Shown here in pieces: positions 37,032 through 46,261 of a stretch of 64,000 bases of DNA; position 1 is the first letter of the stretch, and every line of letters begins with the position of its first letter. Below the pieces are notes generated by a model. That model had not been told where the DNA came from. It was given only the letters and a program-made list of their open reading frames with translations, and ran no database searches. The position numbers were made by a program, and so were the translations under genes. The DNA is from Agromyces salentinus (GTDB taxonomy: Bacteria > Actinomycetota > Actinomycetes > Actinomycetales > Microbacteriaceae), in assembly GCF_009749395.1 (NCBI RefSeq), contig NZ_WBIR01000002.1, positions 248,001-312,000 on the forward strand, in the 5' to 3' direction.

Positions 37032-38966
37032 GTGACCACCGCGCCCGTCGACCCGATGATCGGCCGTCTCATCGACGGCCGGTACCAGGTGCGCTCGCGC
37101 ATCGCGCGCGGAGGCATGGCCACCGTCTACCTCGCGACCGACCTCAGGCTCGAGCGCCGGGTCGCGATCAAGATCATGCACGGCCACCTCGCCGACGACA
37201 ACACCTTCAAGACCCGGTTCGTCCAGGAGGCGCGCTCCGCCGCACGCCTGGCGCACCCGAACGTCGTGAACGTGTTCGACCAGGGGCAGGACTCCGACAT
37301 GGCGTACCTCGTCATGGAGTACCTCCCCGGCATCACCCTCAGAGACCTGCTGAAGGACTACAAGCGGCTCACCCCCGAGCAGACGACCGACATCATGGAC
37401 GCGGTGCTCGCCGGCCTCGCGGCGGCCCACAAAGCCGGCATCGTGCACCGCGACCTGAAGCCCGAGAACGTGCTCCTCGCCGACGACGGGCGCATCAAGC
37501 TGGGCGACTTCGGCCTCGCGCGGGCCGCCAGCGCGAACACGGCGACCGGGCAGGCCCTGCTCGGCACGATCGCGTACCTGTCGCCGGAATTGGTGACCCG
37601 CGGCGTCGCAGATGCCAGGAGCGACATCTACGCGGTCGGCATCATGATGTACGAGATGCTCACCGGCGAGCAGCCGTACGTCGGCGAGGCCCCCATGGCC
37701 ATCGCGTACCAGCACGCGAACGACCAGGTCCCGATGCCGAGCAGCAAGAACCCCACCGTGCCGGCCGAGCTCGATGAACTCGTCCTCTGGGCGACGACGC
37801 GCGACCCCGAAGGGCGCCCGCGCGACGCCAAGGAGATGCTCGACCGCCTGCGGGAGGTCGAGCCCGCGATCCGTGGCGGCTTCGCCGGCCCGGTGAACGC
37901 GACCATGGTGCTCTCCAGCATGCCCGCACAGGCGACCCCGACGGCGGCGACGACCGTGCTCGGCGTGGCGGGCACCCGCGGCGTCGCGACCGCGCCCGAG
38001 ACTCCCCCGTTGTCCGATGCCGATGGCGGCGGACCTGACGCCGCGGCGCTGACGACGGCCGCGGCGCGGCGTCGTCGCCGTGGGTACTGGATCCTCGCCC
38101 TCGTGCTCCTGCTCACCGGACTCGCAGCCGGGACGGGATGGTACTTCGGCAGCGGACCCGGTTCGTACGCGCAGGTCCCCGCGACGAGCGGGATGTCCGT
38201 GGAGGAGGCCCGCGCCGAGCTCGAAGGTGCCGGGCTCACGGTCGCGCAGGCCGAACGCAACGATCCGGTCGTCCCCGCAGGATCCGTGTCAGGAACCGAT
38301 CCGGCCGAGGGCGAGCAGGTCAATCGCGGATCCGAGGTCACGCTCTACGTCTCGACCGGGCCGGCGATCATCCCCGTGCCGCAGGTGACCGGCCTTCCAG
38401 AGGCCGACGCGCGCGCCCAGCTCGCCGCCTTCGCCGTGGCCGAGGCTCCGGTCGAGCAGTTCTCGGGTGACGTCGAGTCCGGCTCGGTCATCGCCGTGCT
38501 CGACGCCGACGGCGCCCCCGCACCCGAGCAGTACGCCGAGCAGGGCGAGCTCACGCTCGTCGTCTCCGTCGGGCGGGTCCCGCCGGTCGAGGGCCTCCCC
38601 GCCGGCGAGGCGGAGACGCGGCTCGTCGATGCCGGACTCACGGTGACGTACAACGACCCGGTGTTCGACGCCGAGGTGCCGGCCGACCACGTGAAGACCG
38701 CCGACTGGACCGAAGACCCGATGGTCCCCGGATCGACCGTGGTGCTGACCGTCTCGAAGGGACCGGACCTCGTCGCGATCCCCGACGTCGTCGGCAAGAA
38801 CTGGGAGGACGCGGGCGCCGAACTCCGCGATGCCGGGTTCGTGGTCGACTACAACGCCGCGGTCGACATCGCGCCGTCGCTGTTCGTCGTCTCGAAGACG
38901 ACCCCGGCCGCGGGCGAGACGGCGCTGCGCGGCTCGAGCGTCTCGGTGAACTTCGCCGGATTCTGA
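37032..38966 (+). CDS. pknL: PASTA-domain Ser/Thr protein kinase (PknL-like)
   Basis: 644 residues. Kinase domain at about residues 13-280: Gly loop ARGGMATVY, catalytic Lys in VAIKIM, HRDLKPEN catalytic loop, DFGLA and an SPE motif (AYLSPELVTRG). A juxtamembrane linker leads to one transmembrane helix (YWILALVLLLTGLAAGTGWYFG) near residue 355, then four PASTA repeats of about 65-70 residues to the C-terminus. PASTA domains bind peptidoglycan or lipid II, so the kinase couples wall state to phosphorylation. Synteny with Rv2175c-type and aroG genes supports PknL, although M. tuberculosis PknL lacks PASTA repeats. Likely substrates in the window: the Rv2175c-like protein, GarA, DivIVA and FtsQ (inference). 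Confidence 0.93.
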   Translation: MTTAPVDPMIGRLIDGRYQVRSRIARGGMATVYLATDLRLERRVAIKIMHGHLADDNTFKTRFVQEARSAARLAHPNVVNVFDQGQDSDMAYLVMEYLPGITLRDLLKDYKRLTPEQTTDIMDAVLAGLAAAHKAGIVHRDLKPENVLLADDGRIKLGDFGLARAASANTATGQALLGTIAYLSPELVTRGVADARSDIYAVGIMMYEMLTGEQPYVGEAPMAIAYQHANDQVPMPSSKNPTVPAELDELVLWATTRDPEGRPRDAKEMLDRLREVEPAIRGGFAGPVNATMVLSSMPAQATPTAATTVLGVAGTRGVATAPETPPLSDADGGGPDAAALTTAAARRRRRGYWILALVLLLTGLAAGTGWYFGSGPGSYAQVPATSGMSVEEARAELEGAGLTVAQAERNDPVVPAGSVSGTDPAEGEQVNRGSEVTLYVSTGPAIIPVPQVTGLPEADARAQLAAFAVAEAPVEQFSGDVESGSVIAVLDADGAPAPEQYAEQGELTLVVSVGRVPPVEGLPAGEAETRLVDAGLTVTYNDPVFDAEVPADHVKTADWTEDPMVPGSTVVLTVSKGPDLVAIPDVVGKNWEDAGAELRDAGFVVDYNAAVDIAPSLFVVSKTTPAAGETALRGSSVSVNFAGF

Positions 38967-39075
38967 CGGCGCGACCGGCCTTCCGGTCCACGTCGCCATC
39001 GATGGATGACGCGATCCCCTGCTCACCGGCGGCGATCGTGCACGCCGCACGTGCTGCGGAACCGGGCGCGCCGAA

Positions 39076-39109
39076 CGCAGCATCCGATCGATCATGACCG
39101 GATGCTGCG
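39076..39109. terminator. Hairpin between convergent kinase and aroG genes
   Basis: An 11-bp perfect stem, CGCAGCATCCG at 39076-39086 and its complement at 39099-39109, with a 12-base loop. It lies just past the 3' end of aroG and 110 bases after the kinase gene. No T tract, so it is a terminator or 3' stabilising hairpin by position only. Confidence 0.45.
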
Positions 39110-39116
39110 CCGGCGA

Positions 39117-40487
39117 TCAGCGGGCCGAGAGCTCCTCGGCCACGAGGAACGCGAGCTCCAGGGACTGCATGTGGTTCAGGCGAGGATCGCAGAGCGACTC
39201 GTAGCGCGTCGCGAGCGCCTCTTCGTCGATGTGCTCCGAGCCGCCGAGGCACTCCGTGACGTCGTCCCCGGTGAGCTCGACGTGGATGCCGCCGGGGTTC
39301 GTCCCGGCGGCGCGATGCGCTTCGAAGAACCCCTTGACCTCGTCGACCACGTCGTCGAAACGACGCGTCTTGTAGCCGTTCGGCGTGGTGATGCCGTTGC
39401 CGTGCATCGGGTCGGTGACCCAGAGCGGCATCGCGTCGCTCGCCTTGACGGCGTCGAGCAGGGGCGGCAGTCCGTCGCGGATCTTGCCGGCACCCATGCG
39501 CGTGATGAACGTGAGCCGGCCCGGCTCGCGGTTCGGGTCGAGCTTGTCGATGAGTTCGAACATCGTCTCGGGCGAGGTGGTCGGGCCGAGCTTCACGCCG
39601 ATGGGGTTGCGCACCCGCGACAGGAAGTCGACGTGCGCGCCGTCGAGGTCCCGCGTGCGCTCACCGATCCAGATGAAGTGCGCCGAAGTGTCGTACGGCG
39701 TGCCGGTGCGGGAGTCGATGCGCGTCATGGGCCGCTCGTAATCCATGAGCAGGCCCTCGTGGCCGGTGAAGAACTCGGTGTGCCGCAGCGCCTCGAAGTC
39801 CGCGCCGCACGCGTCCATGAACTTCACGGCCCGATCGATGTCGCGCGCCATGATCTCGTACCGGGCGTTCGCCGGATTCGCCGCGAAGCCCTGGTTCCAG
39901 GAGTGCACCTGGCGGAGGTCCGCGAAGCCGCCCTGCGTGAACGCGCGGATCAGGTTCAGGGTCGACGCGGCCATGTGGTAGCCGCGCACCAGTCGAGCGG
40001 GGTCGGCCTGGCGCGATTCCGGCGTGAAGTCGTAGCCGTTCACGATGTCGCCCCGGTACGCCGGAAGCGTGACGTCGCCGCGGGTCTCGGTGTCGCTCGA
40101 TCGGGGCTTGGCGAACTGCCCCGCCATGCGGCCCATCTTCACCACGGGCATCGAGGCGCCGTAGGTGAGGACGACGGCCATCTGCAGCACCGTCTTGACC
40201 CGGTTGCGGATCTGGTCCGCCGTCGCTCCGGCGAAGGTCTCGGCGCAGTCGCCGCCCTGGAGGAGGAACGCCTCGCCCCGGGATGCCGCAGCCAGGCGGT
40301 CGCGGAGGTTGTCGACCTCACCGGCGAACACCAGCGGGGGAAGCGACGCCAGCTCGGCGGATGCCGCGGCCGCGGCCACGGAGTCGGGCCAGACCGGCTG
40401 CTGCTTGATCGGCAGGGTCCGCCAATAGTCGAGGCCGTCGATCACGGAGGGATCTGCATTGACGACGGGCTCGACGAGCTGTACCAC
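39117..40487 (-). CDS. aroG: Class II 3-deoxy-7-phosphoheptulonate synthase
   Basis: 456 residues from a GTG. The sequence is the plant/mycobacterial (type II) DAHP synthase: WRTLPIKQQPVWPD, FAGEVDNLRDRLAAASRGEAFLLQGGDCAETF (metal-binding Cys), FAKPRSSDTET, and WVTDPMHGN. It joins phosphoenolpyruvate and erythrose 4-phosphate to open the shikimate pathway. In mycobacteria this enzyme is feedback-inhibited by aromatic amino acids and forms a complex with chorismate mutase; no chorismate mutase gene is seen here. Confidence 0.97.
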   Translation of the reverse strand: MVQLVEPVVNADPSVIDGLDYWRTLPIKQQPVWPDSVAAAAASAELASLPPLVFAGEVDNLRDRLAAASRGEAFLLQGGDCAETFAGATADQIRNRVKTVLQMAVVLTYGASMPVVKMGRMAGQFAKPRSSDTETRGDVTLPAYRGDIVNGYDFTPESRQADPARLVRGYHMAASTLNLIRAFTQGGFADLRQVHSWNQGFAANPANARYEIMARDIDRAVKFMDACGADFEALRHTEFFTGHEGLLMDYERPMTRIDSRTGTPYDTSAHFIWIGERTRDLDGAHVDFLSRVRNPIGVKLGPTTSPETMFELIDKLDPNREPGRLTFITRMGAGKIRDGLPPLLDAVKASDAMPLWVTDPMHGNGITTPNGYKTRRFDDVVDEVKGFFEAHRAAGTNPGGIHVELTGDDVTECLGGSEHIDEEALATRYESLCDPRLNHMQSLELAFLVAEELSAR

Positions 40488-40568
40488 GGGTATGTCCTGA
40501 GGGTTCGGGGCGCGATGGCCGGGGGAAACGAGATCGGTGGCACGAGTCGTGCCACCGCGAATTCGAGC

Positions 40569-41258
40569 CTACCGCGATTGCGTGGCGCGCTGCTCCCGCA
40601 CCGAACTGGCGTACACGTCGATGTACTCCTGCCCGCTCAGGGAGCGGAGGGAGTGCACGAGCTCATCGGTCACGGAACGCAACACGAAGCGATCGCCCTC
40701 GAGTCCGTCGAACCTGGTGAAGTCGATCGGCTCGCCGATGATGATGCCGATGCGCCGCACCTTGGGCAGCCTCGTGCCGATGGGCATGACCGTCTCCGTG
40801 CCGATCATCGCGACGGGGATGACTGGCACGCCGGCCTCGAGCACCATGCGCGCGACGCCCGTGCGGCCACGGTAGAGGCGGGCGTCGGGGCTGCGCGTGC
40901 CTTCCGGGTAGATGCCGAGGATGCCGCCGCCGCCGAGCACGCGGAGTCCGGTCTCGAGGGATGCCTCGGAGGCCTTGCCCCCTGACCGGTCGATGGGCAG
41001 CTGGCCCGCGGCCTGGAAGAACATCTTCGTCGCCCAGCCCTTGAGGCCCTTGCCGGTGAAGTACTCGCTCTTCGCGAGGAACACGACCTGACGATCGACG
41101 ACGAGCGGGAGGAAGATCGAGTCGATGAAGGAGAGATGGTTGCTCGCGAGCACGACGGGACCGGTCTTCGGCACGTTCTCGAGCCCGACGATCCAGGGAC
41201 GGAAGATCGCGAGCAGGATCGGCCCCACCACGATGTGCTTCATGATCCAGTAGAACAT
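40569..41258 (-). CDS. plsC: 1-acyl-sn-glycerol-3-phosphate acyltransferase
   Basis: 229 residues. The acyltransferase motif HxxxxD is H41 to D46 (SNHLSFID) and EGTR is at 119-122 (YPEGTRSPDARLYRG), with VPVIPVAMIGTE following. An N-terminal hydrophobic segment anchors it to the membrane. It makes phosphatidic acid from lysophosphatidic acid. A GAAGGA ribosome site precedes the ATG. The next minus-strand gene upstream is a glucokinase, 41 bases away. Confidence 0.9.
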   Translation of the reverse strand: MFYWIMKHIVVGPILLAIFRPWIVGLENVPKTGPVVLASNHLSFIDSIFLPLVVDRQVVFLAKSEYFTGKGLKGWATKMFFQAAGQLPIDRSGGKASEASLETGLRVLGGGGILGIYPEGTRSPDARLYRGRTGVARMVLEAGVPVIPVAMIGTETVMPIGTRLPKVRRIGIIIGEPIDFTRFDGLEGDRFVLRSVTDELVHSLRSLSGQEYIDVYASSVREQRATQSR

Positions 41259-41299
41259 CGGCCGTCCTTCCCGCCGCTCAAACCCTACCGCCGACGCGG

Positions 41300-42256
41300 T
41301 CAGGCGTGCTCGGACACCCAGACCCGGGCGAGGTCGGCCGCGCCGACCACGCCGGCGTCGTTGACGAGTTCGGCGATGACGAAGTCGGGCTCCGGGTGGT
41401 ACCCACGGGCCGGGAGGTGCTCGACGAAGGCCTCGCGGACCGGCCCGAGCAGGAGTTCCCCCGCGGAGGCGACGCCGCCGCCGAAGACGAAGAGCTGGGG
41501 GTCGAGCACGGCCGACAGCGACGCCGCCGCCTCGCCGAGCCAGTGCCCGAGCTGGCGCAGGGCGGCGATCGCCCCGGGGTCCTCGGACTCGATCATGGCG
41601 CCGACGATGCCGCCGTCGAGGGCGCCGTTCGCATCACGGGCTCGCGAGAGCTGCAGGCCGATGCCACCGGCATCCGCGATCTCGTTCGCCAGCCTCAGCA
41701 GCGCGCGACCCGAGCCGTACATCTCGAGGCAGCCGCGCTGGCCGCACCCGCACGGAAGCCCGCCGGGCACGACGCGGAGGTGCCCGAGCTCGGCGCCCGC
41801 ACCGAACCCGCCCCGGAACAGGCGGTCGCCCGAGACGATCGCGCCGCCGACGCCGGTGCCGATGGTCAGCATGACCATGTCGCTCACGAGCCGGCCCGCA
41901 CCGAACCGGAACTCGGCCCAGCCGGCGGCGTTCGCGTCGTTGTCGACCACGACGGTGCCGCCGACGCGCGCCTCGAGCTTCGCGCGGAACGGCTCGTTGC
42001 GCCAGTCGATGTTCGGTGCGTAGTAGACCGTCGACTGCGCCGCGTCGATGAACCCGGCGGCGGCGACGCCGACCGCGACATCCGACGCGTCCACGCCCTC
42101 GGAGAGGGTCTGGATCATCTCGACGACCGCGTCCTCGAGCAGCGCGGCATCACCGGCGGGGGTGGGCACCCGCTCGTGCCTGACGATCGCACCCGCCTCG
42201 TCGACGACCGCCCCAGCGATCTTGGTTCCGCCGATGTCGATGCCGATCGCGTGCAC
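41300..42256 (-). CDS. ROK-family glucokinase
   Basis: 318 residues from a GTG with a GAAAGG ribosome site. ATP loop IGIDIGGTKIAGAV near residues 4-16, catalytic region VVVDNDANAAG at 103-113, HLRVVPGGLPCGCGQRGCLEMYGSG with the zinc-binding CGCGQRGC at 169-176. No helix-turn-helix precedes the kinase fold, so it is an enzyme rather than a ROK repressor. Glucose is the likeliest substrate, ATP the likely donor; the polyphosphate-specific motif is not evident. Confidence 0.88.
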   Translation of the reverse strand: MHAIGIDIGGTKIAGAVVDEAGAIVRHERVPTPAGDAALLEDAVVEMIQTLSEGVDASDVAVGVAAAGFIDAAQSTVYYAPNIDWRNEPFRAKLEARVGGTVVVDNDANAAGWAEFRFGAGRLVSDMVMLTIGTGVGGAIVSGDRLFRGGFGAGAELGHLRVVPGGLPCGCGQRGCLEMYGSGRALLRLANEIADAGGIGLQLSRARDANGALDGGIVGAMIESEDPGAIAALRQLGHWLGEAAASLSAVLDPQLFVFGGGVASAGELLLGPVREAFVEHLPARGYHPEPDFVIAELVNDAGVVGAADLARVWVSEHA

Positions 42257-42336
42257 GGTGGATCGCCTTTCCGTGGGGTGGGAGCTTGCGGATCACCCGC
42301 CGGCCGGCCGCACGGGCGGGGGCGCAGGGCAACCAC

Positions 42337-42345
42337 TAGAGTGTA
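42337..42345. promoter_or_regulatory. Overlapping divergent -10 candidates between glucokinase and acyl-CoA ligase genes
   Basis: TAGAGT on the plus strand (42337-42342) and TACACT on the minus strand (42340-42345) share three bases in the 157-base gap between the two divergent genes. -35 elements are weak, so these are candidates only. Confidence 0.3.
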
Positions 42346-42413
42346 GTAGACCGGTCACCCCCTACGCCGACCGTTACCCCCTTGTACGACTTACCGGTGC
42401 CGAAGGAGCTACC

Positions 42414-44249
42414 GTGATCCAGTTCGATACCCCCGTCGTGGTCCCAGCCGATCCCGAAGCGAACGTGACGGACCTCCTGGTCCAGCGCGTCGCGGCGACT
42501 CCCGACTCCGTCCTGTTCTCCCTGCCGACGGCCGACGGCGGCTGGTCCCCCGTGACCACCCGCGAGTTCCACCGACAGGTGGTCGCCCTCGCGAAGGGCT
42601 TCGTCGCGGCCGGCGTCCAGCCGGGCGACAAGATCGGCCTCATGAGCAAGGTCCGCTACGAGTGGACCCTCATCGACTTCGCGATGTGGTTCGCCGGCGG
42701 CATCCTCGTGCCCGTGTACGAGACCAACTCCCCGGCGCAGGTGCGCTGGAGCCTCAGTGACTCCGGGGCCGTCGGCGTCATCCTCGAGACCGCCGACCAC
42801 TTCACCCGCTTCGACGAGGTGCACCCCGACCTGCCCGCCATCGGCAACGTCTGGCAGATCGACCTCGGCGACCTCGACAAGCTGGCCGCGGCCGGCGCAT
42901 CCGTGCCCGATGAGGAGATCGAGCGTCGCCGCAACCTGGCATCGGGCTCCGACATCGCGACCCTCATCTACACGTCGGGATCGACCGGCAAGCCCAAGGG
43001 CTGCGTGCTGACCCACTCGAACTTCGTCGAGCTCTCCCGCAACGCCGCGGTGGCGCTGAAGGACGTCGTGCTCGACCCGAACGGCGCGTCCACGCTGCTG
43101 TTCATCACGACCGCGCACGTGTTCGCCCGCTTCATCGCCGTGCTCTCGGTGCACGCCGGGGTCCGCGTCGGCCACCAGGCCGACACCCGTCAGCTGCTGC
43201 CCTCGCTCGCGAGCTTCAAGCCGACCTTCCTCCTGGCCGTGCCCCGCGTGTTCGAGAAGGTCTACAACGTCTCGGAGCAGAAGGCCGAGGCCGGTGGCAA
43301 GGGCAAGATCTTCCGGGCCGCCGCCGAGACCGCCGTGGCGTACTCCACGGCGAAGGAGGCCGGCACGCCGATCTCGCTCGGCATGAAACTCAAGTTCAAG
43401 CTGTACGACACGCTCGTCTTCTCCAAGCTCCGCACCGCCATGGGCGGCAACGTGAAGTACGCCGTGTCGGGTTCGGCTCCCCTCGGTCCGCGACTCGGTC
43501 ACTTCTACCACGCGCTCGGCATCACGATCCTCGAGGGCTACGGCCTCACCGAGACGACTGCCCCCGCGACGGTGAACCTCACGACCCGTTCGAAGATCGG
43601 CACCGTCGGGCCGGCACTGCCCGGCGTCTCCGTGCGCATCGCCGACGACGGCGAGATCCAGGTGAAGGGCGTCGACGTCTTCAAGGAGTACTGGAACAAC
43701 CCTGAGGCCACGGCAGAGGCGTTCGACGGCGAGTGGTTCAAGACCGGCGACCTCGGGTCGTTCGACGACGAGGGCTTCCTCACCATCACGGGACGCAAGA
43801 AGGAGATCATCGTGACGGCCGGCGGCAAGAACGTCGCCCCCGCCGCGCTCGAGGACCCCATCCGCGCGAACCCGCTGGTCGGTCAGGTCGTCGTGGTCGG
43901 CGACCAGAAGCCGTTCATCTCGGCGCTCGTCACGCTCGACCCCGAGATGCTCCCCGTCTGGCTCAACAACAACGGCGAAGACGCCGGCATGAGCGTCGAG
44001 GAGGCGGCGGTGAACCCGGCGGTGCTCGCCGAGGTGCAGCGCGCGATCGACACCGCGAACGAGACCGTCTCGCGCGCCGAGTCGATCCGGAAGTTCGCGA
44101 TCCTGCCGATCGACCTCACAGAGGCGAGCGGACACCTCACGCCGAAGCTCAGCATCAAGCGGAACGTCATCCTCTCGGACTTCGCGCCGCAGATCGAGGC
44201 GATGTACACCGGTGCCCCCGCGACGGAGGGCCACTCGATCATCCGCTGA
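42414..44249 (+). CDS. Long-chain acyl-CoA ligase (FadD15 type)
   Basis: 611 residues from the GTG at 42414, preceded by GAAGGAG. AMP-binding motif IYTSGSTGKPKGCVLTHSNF near residue 185, GYGLTETTAP near 375, and EWFKTGDLGSFDDEGFLTITGRKKEIIVTAGGKNVAP near 440-480. It activates long-chain fatty acids to acyl-CoA by way of acyl-AMP. Length and gene neighbourhood match fadD15 of mycobacteria. A strong hairpin follows the stop. Confidence 0.93.
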   Translation: MIQFDTPVVVPADPEANVTDLLVQRVAATPDSVLFSLPTADGGWSPVTTREFHRQVVALAKGFVAAGVQPGDKIGLMSKVRYEWTLIDFAMWFAGGILVPVYETNSPAQVRWSLSDSGAVGVILETADHFTRFDEVHPDLPAIGNVWQIDLGDLDKLAAAGASVPDEEIERRRNLASGSDIATLIYTSGSTGKPKGCVLTHSNFVELSRNAAVALKDVVLDPNGASTLLFITTAHVFARFIAVLSVHAGVRVGHQADTRQLLPSLASFKPTFLLAVPRVFEKVYNVSEQKAEAGGKGKIFRAAAETAVAYSTAKEAGTPISLGMKLKFKLYDTLVFSKLRTAMGGNVKYAVSGSAPLGPRLGHFYHALGITILEGYGLTETTAPATVNLTTRSKIGTVGPALPGVSVRIADDGEIQVKGVDVFKEYWNNPEATAEAFDGEWFKTGDLGSFDDEGFLTITGRKKEIIVTAGGKNVAPAALEDPIRANPLVGQVVVVGDQKPFISALVTLDPEMLPVWLNNNGEDAGMSVEEAAVNPAVLAEVQRAIDTANETVSRAESIRKFAILPIDLTEASGHLTPKLSIKRNVILSDFAPQIEAMYTGAPATEGHSIIR

Positions 44250-44260
44250 TCGAGCTCGAC

Positions 44261-44298
44261 ACGACGGGCCCCGCAGCTGCTGCTGCGGGGCCCGTCGT
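44261..44298. terminator. Bidirectional hairpin terminator between fadD-type and def genes
   Basis: A perfect 17-bp stem, 44261-44277 and 44282-44298 (arms ACGACGGGCCCCGCAGC and complement), closes on a TGCT loop. It lies 11 bases after the ligase stop and 29 bases from the convergent def stop. The arm end gives TCGTTCGTC on the plus strand, a poor T tract, but the symmetry suits termination on both strands. Confidence 0.8.
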
Positions 44299-44327
44299 TC
44301 GTCGAGCCGACCGTTCGGCCGATCGAC

Positions 44328-44819
44328 TCAGAACCAGTCCGACTCGCGCACGGCACGCATCGCCGCCCGGCGCTCGTCCTTCTCGAGGCGGTCGAGGTAG
44401 AGGAGGCCGTCGAGGTGGTCGGTCTCGTGCTGGAGCGCCTGGGCCATCAGCCCGGAGCCGGAGACCTCGATCTCGTTGCCGTCGAGGTCGATGCCCCGCA
44501 CGCGGGCGAAGGGGTACCGGGGGGTCTTCTGCCAGAGTCCGGGAACCGAGAGGCACCCCTCGTCGAGCAGCTCGAGCTCGCCGGAGGTCTCCACGAGCAC
44601 CGGGTTCAGGATGTAGCCGACCTCGCCGTCGACGTTGTAGCTGAACGCGCGGAGGTTCACCCCGATCTGCGAGGCGGCGACGCCGGCCCGGCCGGGCACG
44701 CGCACGCTGTCGACGAGGTCGGCGACGAGCGCACGGACACCGTCATCGACCTGTTCGACAGGGGCTGAGATGGTCTTCAGGACAGGGTCGCCGAACAGGC
44801 GAATGGGACGTTCCGGCAA
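44328..44819 (-). CDS. def: Peptide deformylase
   Basis: 163 residues from a TTG at 44819; no ATG or GTG fits and GGAG precedes it. Motif [10 protein letters not shown] has metal-ligand Cys89 and motif [12 protein letters not shown] has His131, Glu132 and His135. Motif I reads RAGVAASQ, where the first Gly of the usual GxGxAAxQ is Arg. It removes the formyl group from nascent proteins. It is 12 bases downstream of the MinD/ParA-like gene, so probably co-transcribed. Confidence 0.94.
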   Translation of the reverse strand: MPERPIRLFGDPVLKTISAPVEQVDDGVRALVADLVDSVRVPGRAGVAASQIGVNLRAFSYNVDGEVGYILNPVLVETSGELELLDEGCLSVPGLWQKTPRYPFARVRGIDLDGNEIEVSGSGLMAQALQHETDHLDGLLYLDRLEKDERRAAMRAVRESDWF

Positions 44820-44831
44820 TGCCGCTCCGTT

Positions 44832-46205
44832 TCAGTGGCCGCCACGGTCGACCGGCAGCCCCTCCACGACGAGCGCGGCGAGCTCGCGTGCGGCGTGGCG
44901 CGTGATGGGACGGAGTTCGTCCCAGTGCACCACGGAACCGGCGGCCAGTTGGGGGTCGTAGGGGATGCGTACGATCTCGCGGACCCGGGACTGGAAATGG
45001 GCCTCGATCTCGTCGACCTTGACCAGGTGCGTGCCCTGCGTCGCCAGGTTGATCGCCACGACGGCGTTGCGGACGAGGTCGCCGTAGCCGTTCGCCTCGA
45101 GCCAGGTGAGCGTCTCGGATGCGAGTCGGGCCTCGTCGACACTGCCGCCGGAGACGATCACGATCGAGTCGGCGCGCTGCAGGGTCGCGCGCATGACGGA
45201 GTGGACGATCCCGGTGCCGCAGTCGGTGAGGACGAGCGAGTAGTACCTGGCTGCCAGGCCGGCGACCACGTTGTAGTCGTCGTCGTCGAACGCCTCGGAG
45301 AGGGTCGGGTCGGTGTCGGAAGCGAGGATGTCGAGCCTGGTCTCGTCGCGCGAGACGAAGGCCGAGAAGTCGGTGTAGCCGCCGATGGACGGGGCCTTCG
45401 TGACGACGTCGCGAACGGTCTCGCGCGTCTGGCGATCGACGCGCTCGGCGAGCGTTCCGCGATCGGGGTTGGCGTCGATCGCGATGATGCGATCGTCACG
45501 CGCGTTCGCGAGCGCCATGCCCAGCAGCGCCGTGATGGTGGTCTTGCCGACGCCGCCCTTCCGGGTCAGGACCGGGACGAAGCGCGCGCCACCGTCGAAG
45601 CGGCGCTGGATGCGAGCGCTGAGCTCCTTGTACGCCTTCGCCTTCGCGGAGTCGCCGAGGTTCACCAAGTGCAGCGACGCCTCGTAGATGAAGCGGTTGA
45701 AGCCGCCATGCGGGGCCGGCCTCGTCGTGCGGTTCAGGTCGATCAAGCGATCGGCCGTCAGGGACTCCGACGTCTCGGGCACCTCCGGTGGCGTGGCATC
45801 ATCCGACGGGACGTCCACGATCGCGACGTGGCTCCCGGTGTCGGTGCTCACGCGCTCCCGACGCGTCTTCGACGCATCCGCCGCGAGGAGAGCGCCGTAG
45901 GGCGATGCGTCGGAGTGCGCTCCCCCGCGATACGCGCCCGAGAGCGCGGGCGTCATCACGTCGACGGAGGTCGTGCTCGGCCCGCCGGCGAGGCCGCCCG
46001 GGTCGACCGCGACGTCATCGATGGCCACGGCCACCTCGTCGTCGGGCATGACCGGGCGTGGTGCCGGGGGCAGGTCGACCCGGATGTTCAAGCTGTCGGG
46101 AATGGCGCCCGCGGTGTGGGCGCCGCCCGCGTCGGGCCGCTCCGCCGACGCGCTCCGACCGGTGCGTCGAATACCCGTGCGATCTGCTCCTGAATTGTCA
46201 GCCAC
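44832..46205 (-). CDS. MinD/ParA-like P-loop ATPase with long disordered N-terminus
   Basis: 457 residues from a GTG preceded by GAGGAGG. The first 150 residues or so are low in hydrophobic content and rich in Asp, Ala, Pro and Thr. Deviant Walker A KGGVGKTT is at residues 216-223, then IAIDANPDRGTLAERVDR and VLTDCGTGIVHSVMRATL. This is the chromosome-partition/MinD fold as found in type VII secretion-associated ATPases and mycobacterial MinD-like proteins. A direct role is unknown. It lies between def and pyc, with a second ParA-type gene beyond pyc. Confidence 0.8.
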   Translation of the reverse strand: MADNSGADRTGIRRTGRSASAERPDAGGAHTAGAIPDSLNIRVDLPPAPRPVMPDDEVAVAIDDVAVDPGGLAGGPSTTSVDVMTPALSGAYRGGAHSDASPYGALLAADASKTRRERVSTDTGSHVAIVDVPSDDATPPEVPETSESLTADRLIDLNRTTRPAPHGGFNRFIYEASLHLVNLGDSAKAKAYKELSARIQRRFDGGARFVPVLTRKGGVGKTTITALLGMALANARDDRIIAIDANPDRGTLAERVDRQTRETVRDVVTKAPSIGGYTDFSAFVSRDETRLDILASDTDPTLSEAFDDDDYNVVAGLAARYYSLVLTDCGTGIVHSVMRATLQRADSIVIVSGGSVDEARLASETLTWLEANGYGDLVRNAVVAINLATQGTHLVKVDEIEAHFQSRVREIVRIPYDPQLAAGSVVHWDELRPITRHAARELAALVVEGLPVDRGGH

Positions 46206-46261
46206 CGAATCCCCTCCTCAGTGCGAACATGAGCGCGCGTCACCGCGGGCTCTCGCCCAGC

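Noticed and set aside
38967-39116. Possible small RNA or gene between the kinase and aroG
   Set aside because: Only hairpins consistent with transcript ends are seen, with no promoter-like hexamer in a sensible place.
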